Below, one piece after another: positions 4,712-5,727 of a DNA stretch of 5,727 nucleotides. Location of the stretch: positions 1-5,727 of the forward strand of contig CAMOVY010000073.1 in NCBI GenBank assembly GCA_946627905.1, read 5' to 3'. Within the stretch, counting starts at the first letter, position 1. Every line of letters begins with the position of its first letter. A model generated the notes under the pieces. It was not told the DNA's origin, did not search any database, and was given only the letters and a program-made list of their open reading frames with translations. The translations under genes and the position numbers were made by a program. Origin of the DNA: an uncultured Clostridia bacterium. Lineage in GTDB: Bacteria > Bacillota > Clostridia > Christensenellales > Borkfalkiaceae.

Positions 4712-5137
4712 TTAATCTACGACTTCAACGCCCATGCTTCTGGCGGTGCCTGCTATCATACTCATAGCCGCTTCCAGCGTGTTCGCGTTTAAGTCCGGCA
4801 TTTTGAGTTTTGCTATCTTTTCAACCTGCGCTTTCGTAATCTTTGCGACCTTGGTCTTGTTGGGCGTAGCGCTTGCCGACTCTATACCGCACTCTTTTTT
4901 GATGAGAACGGGTGCGGGCGGGGTCTTTAAGATAAACGTGAAAGACCTGTCCTGATAAATGGTCATAACTACGGGGATAATAAGCCCTGCCTGGTCTGCC
5001 GTTTTAGCGTTGAACTCTTTGGTAAAGCCCGGAATATTGATTCCGTGCGGACCTAAAGTCGAACCTACGGGCGGACCGGGGGTTGCCTTTCCTGCCGGTA
5101 ATTGAAGTTTTACGATTGCTGTAATTTTCTTTGCCAT
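4712..5137 (-). CDS. rplK: Ribosomal protein uL11
   Basis: L11 binds the GTPase-associated centre of 23S rRNA, helps factor turnover and stringent-response activation, and forms part of the thiopeptide antibiotic site. The length of 141 residues is standard. The N-terminal domain shows KLQLPAGKATPGPPVG (10-25), GINIPGF (32-38) and FNAKTADQAGLIIPV. The C-terminal rRNA-binding domain contains KTPPAPVLIKK, the KMPDLNA helix and the terminal GTARSMG. The loop after PPVG reads STLGPHG where Bacillus and E. coli have PALGQ(A/H)G, so the usual Pro26 and Gln30 are Ser and Pro. The ATG at 5135-5137 follows a GAGGAGG site. The gene lies 117 bases from nusG and 47 bases before rplA, and a putative L1-binding hairpin sits in its leader. 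Confidence 0.97.
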   Translation of the reverse strand: MAKKITAIVKLQLPAGKATPGPPVGSTLGPHGINIPGFTKEFNAKTADQAGLIIPVVMTIYQDRSFTFILKTPPAPVLIKKECGIESASATPNKTKVAKITKAQVEKIAKLKMPDLNANTLEAAMSMIAGTARSMGVEVVD

Positions 5138-5150
5138 AATAACCTCCTCG

Positions 5151-5196
5151 GTGGTAATAGCGTTGCCGTCATAAAGAATTTAACCGCAACTCCCAC
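5151..5196 (-). promoter_or_regulatory. Putative L1-binding hairpin in front of rplK
   Basis: The minus-strand RNA pairs GTGG (5193-5196) with CCAC (5151-5154) and GTTGC (5186-5190) with GCAAC (5162-5166). Between the stems is an asymmetric loop of GA opposite the 7-nt GCTATTA. The rplK ribosome binding site begins within 2 bases of the outer stem. L1 is known to repress the L11 operon at the rplK leader in E. coli, and this structure is well placed for that role. No clear separate promoter was seen upstream. Confidence 0.65.
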
Positions 5197-5254
5197 TCTA
5201 TATACAATCTCGGCATGCGCCGATTAGTATCTGTTGTTTACGCGCGGGCGGGCA

Positions 5255-5727
5255 TTACTGCGCGGACTGCACGTTGATTTTTTTAACCTGAAAGAATTCT
5301 ACTTCCACGTCGGTTGCTCTTCCGAACATAGAAACGTTAACCATAACTTTCTGCGCCGCCGTATTGATGGATACGACTTTACCCGTAAACGTTTCAAGCG
5401 GACCGTTAAGTATCTGCACGTCGTCGCCCACCACAAAGTCGATATCAATGTTCTTCGGACCTAATCCCATGCGCTTGACTTCTTCTTCGGTAAGCGGCAT
5501 AGGTCTGCCTTGCGGACCGACGAAACCGGTAACCCCGCGGGTGTTGGTAACAAGATACCAGATTTCGTTGCTGTATATCATTTTAAGAAACACGTAGCAG
5601 GGAAATTTCTTTCTCTCGACAACCTTTTTCTTACCGTTCGCCTTTTCTTCGAGCGTTTCTTCGGTCGGAATCTGAATATCGAAAATATTTTCCTGCAAGT
5701 TGTTGTTCTCGATAAGTTTTTCAAGCG
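5255..5727 (-). CDS. nusG: Transcription factor NusG, N-terminus outside the window
   Basis: NusG binds the RNA polymerase clamp, modulates pausing and elongation, and links transcription to Rho or the ribosome. The visible 156 residues cover most of the NGN domain and the whole KOW domain. NGN landmarks are the NGKKKVVERKKFPCYVFLKM stretch, IWYLVTNTRGVTGFVGP and the PLTEEEV segment. The KOW domain runs from VGDDVQILNGPLETFTGKV to the final FFQVKKI. About 20-30 N-terminal residues are missing past the right edge. The TTG at 5696-5698 is internal, because matching sequence (LEKLIENNN) continues upstream of it in frame. A cysteine replaces the common glycine in the FPGYV motif. The gene leads the ribosomal block in the usual order, with rplK 117 bases downstream. 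In other bacteria secE and rpmG lie upstream. Confidence 0.95.
   Translation of the reverse strand, partial: LEKLIENNNLQENIFDIQIPTEETLEEKANGKKKVVERKKFPCYVFLKMIYSNEIWYLVTNTRGVTGFVGPQGRPMPLTEEEVKRMGLGPKNIDIDFVVGDDVQILNGPLETFTGKVVSINTAAQKVMVNVSMFGRATDVEVEFFQVKKINVQSAQ

Noticed and set aside
5197..5223. Hairpin TCGGC/GCCGA (5210-5223) plus TATATA as terminator or promoter between nusG and rplK
   Set aside because: The 5-bp stem has no T-run after it, and no -35-like hexamer lies 16-18 bases before TATATA, so neither call is supported.
5696..5698. TTG as the NusG start
   Set aside because: NusG-like sequence continues in frame to the window edge, and the NGN domain would be truncated.

Overview
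The window reads as mid-GC chromosomal DNA of a Bacillota-type bacterium, most likely an uncultured member of the Clostridia. The evidence is the near-perfect AGGAGG ribosome binding sites, the consensus sigma-A promoters, the Bacillota-like ribosomal protein sequences, and an L10 leader with an attenuator-like hairpin. A finer placement (for example Christensenellales) would be a guess.

All of the right half (about 2750-5727) is one ribosomal protein block on the minus strand: nusG (N-terminus outside the window), rplK (L11), rplA (L1), rplJ (L10) and rplL (L7/L12). It carries three RNA control regions. Two hairpins of the same design, each closed by GTGG/CCAC and each just upstream of an AGGAGG site, precede rplK and rplA and look like twin L1 autoregulatory sites. 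Between rplA and rplJ lie a perfect TTGACA-17-TATAAT promoter, an L10 leader and an attenuator hairpin. The block ends in a strong terminator directly after rplL, so rpoB and rpoC, the usual next genes, are not here.

The left half holds four less conserved genes. A lipoprotein with a degenerate cyclophilin (peptidyl-prolyl isomerase) domain has its own promoter just after the rplL terminator. It converges, across a shared bidirectional terminator, on a 315-residue protein of unknown function on the plus strand. That gene is divergent from a 74-residue coiled-coil protein, with a short AT-rich control region containing an inverted repeat between them. At the left edge is the 5' part of an alpha-oxoamine synthase gene (BioF/KBL/serine palmitoyltransferase family) with a well-formed promoter and a leader of about 76 nt.

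No RNA genes, insertion sequences, CRISPR arrays or phage features were seen, and no gene-free stretch exceeds about 190 bases. The most interesting parts are the regulatory RNAs of the ribosomal block, its separation from rpoBC, and the altered cyclophilin. I did not find a clearly new multi-gene system.
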